Origin: SIG469 sp964384255
GTDB lineage: Bacteria > Bacillota > Clostridia > Oscillospirales > Oscillospiraceae
DNA length: 7,393 bases
NCBI GenBank assembly: GCA_964384255.1
Contig: CAYLKH010000088.1
Coordinates: 1 to 7,393 of the forward strand
Reading direction: 5' to 3'
The notes under the pieces were generated by a model. It was not told the DNA's origin. It was given only the letters and a program-made list of their open reading frames with translations, and did no database searches. The translations under genes and the position numbers were made by a program. Within the stretch, counting starts at the first letter, position 1. Each line of letters begins with the position of its first letter. Shown piece by piece: positions 6,761 to 7,393 of this stretch.

Positions 6761-7252
6761 TCATCTCATGGCCGAAACCTGCTTTTCGTGGCTGAGGAGC
6801 CACAGCTTGGGGCTGGTTTCGTCGTTCCATTTTCCCATATAGCCTCCGGGGCTGCCGTCAGATGCTATGACCCGGTGGCAGGGTATGATGATGGAAATCG
6901 GATTCTTCCGATTTGCCTGGCCAACAGCTCTGTAAGCTTTGGGCGAGCCGATGTTTTTGGCCAGTTGGCCATAGGTTATGGCCTGGCCATATGGGATATC
7001 ACATAGCCCGCGCCAGACCCGCTTTTGAAATTCGGTGCCTGCCGGGTCAACAGGCAGATCGAAGCTCGTCAGCCGACCGGCAAAATAGGCATCCAGCTGG
7101 CGCCTGGCTTCTGTCAGCAGGGGACAGCTGTTGCCGGGTTCGCTGGTTACGAAGTTGACAGATGTTATTAATGCGCCGTCGGATGTAACGGTCACATCCC
7201 CTGCGGGCGATGGTATGCATATTGAATACAGGGCTTCGGTATTGTCAGTCAT
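6761..7252 (-). CDS. ogt: Methylated-DNA--[protein]-cysteine S-methyltransferase
   Basis: A 163-residue DNA repair protein that transfers the alkyl group from O6-methylguanine in DNA to its own active-site cysteine in a suicide reaction. The active site PCHRV is at 124-128 (C125). The DNA-binding helix-turn-helix carries GTEFQKRVWRGLCDIPYGQA (72-91), TYGQLA (93-98) and YRAVGQANRKNP (107-118, with the base-flipping arginine R108). GGYMG (136-140) and KLWLLSHE (149-156, conserved E156) complete the domain. Length is typical of Ogt. ATG 7250-7252 is chosen because AAAGGA (7259-7264) lies 6 nt upstream. A longer in-frame reading runs back through the terminator hairpin and encodes no recognisable sequence. 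It is followed by no strong terminator and lies 102 nt upstream of the hydratase. Its symbol could equally be given as an inducible-type alkyltransferase. Confidence 0.93.
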   Translation of the reverse strand: MTDNTEALYSICIPSPAGDVTVTSDGALITSVNFVTSEPGNSCPLLTEARRQLDAYFAGRLTSFDLPVDPAGTEFQKRVWRGLCDIPYGQAITYGQLAKNIGSPKAYRAVGQANRKNPISIIIPCHRVIASDGSPGGYMGKWNDETSPKLWLLSHEKQVSAMR

Positions 7253-7272
7253 TGTCGGTCCTTTCATAGAAA

Positions 7273-7312
7273 AAGATGTTCCAAAAGCCGGTTCGGGCTT
7301 TTGGAACATCTT
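7273..7312 (-). terminator. Strong rho-independent terminator between a membrane-protein gene and ogt
   Basis: A perfect 17-bp stem (7273-7289 with 7296-7312) closes a 6-nt loop GGTTCG. On the minus strand the stem ends in TCTT and runs into TTTCTATG, giving a T-rich tail. It begins 14 nt after the stop codon of the partial gene at the right edge, so it most likely ends that transcript. It ends about 20 nt before the ogt start codon, which leaves almost no room for an ogt promoter after it; partial read-through is possible. Confidence 0.85.
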
Positions 7313-7326
7313 AATTGGTTTAAGGA

Positions 7327-7393
7327 TTAAAGCAGGCTGATCAGGTTGAAGGCGATGATCAGGCCGGAGAAGACGATGGAAACGGTGGAGCAC
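7327..7393 (-). CDS. C-terminal end of an unidentified membrane protein (partial)
   Basis: The minus strand encodes 21 residues ending in VSIVFSGLIIAFNLISLL followed by a TAA stop (7327-7329); the rest lies beyond the right edge. The stretch is a hydrophobic helix typical of the last membrane span of a transporter. Third codon positions are mostly C or G, like the coding regions nearby, and a terminator hairpin follows 14 nt later, all of which support a real gene end. Too little is present to name the family. Confidence 0.6.
   Translation of the reverse strand, partial: CSTVSIVFSGLIIAFNLISLL

Noticed and set aside
7253..7393. N-terminal extension of ogt to the right edge
   Set aside because: The extension reads through a terminator hairpin, has no family similarity, and competes with the hydrophobic C-terminal coding frame. 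AAAGGA supports the start at 7252.

Overview
The window looks like a chromosomal segment from an anaerobic Firmicute, probably a gut-type Clostridia/Oscillospiraceae relative. This is inferred from strong AGGAGG-type ribosome binding sites, tightly packed genes, rho-independent terminators, a lone PfoR-type EIIC protein, and a Crp-like regulator with a SRPSMSR recognition helix of the clostridial type. No rRNA, tRNA, CRISPR array, transposase or phage gene is visible.

Layout. (a) 1-143: a non-coding leader with two perfect inverted repeats, followed by a plus-strand gene (144-1223) for a PTS EIIC type-2 (PfoR-like) membrane protein. It ends at a terminator (about 1245-1277) that also closes the convergent operon. 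(b) 6658 down to 1279: one compact minus-strand operon reading aconitase-superfamily hydratase, Crp/Fnr-like regulator, then a zinc-type ABC importer of lipoprotein (znuA-like), ATPase (znuC-like) and permease (znuB-like). The junctions are 10 nt, 4 nt, 3 nt and a 1-nt overlap. A good sigma-A-type promoter lies in the 102-bp gap ahead of the hydratase, with a perfect 12-bp palindrome in the predicted 5' leader. (c) 7252-6761: a methylguanine-DNA methyltransferase (ogt type), also minus strand. It is separated by a strong terminator hairpin (7273-7312) from the last 21 codons of an unidentified membrane protein that runs off the right edge.

How the genes may work together. The importer is a complete binding protein/ATPase/permease set, and the His-rich loop plus the HDYSL motif of the binding protein point to zinc. 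Its genes appear to lack a promoter of their own and are placed behind the hydratase and the regulator. This suggests, as inference only, that one signal controls all five genes. The regulator's sensor domain carries five cysteines, including CxxC and CxxxC spacings, so a metal, Fe-S or redox signal is a reasonable hypothesis. The hydratase retains the aconitase-type Fe-S cysteines and most active-site motifs, but its substrate is unknown. The operon is the most interesting part of the window; none of the individual protein families is new.
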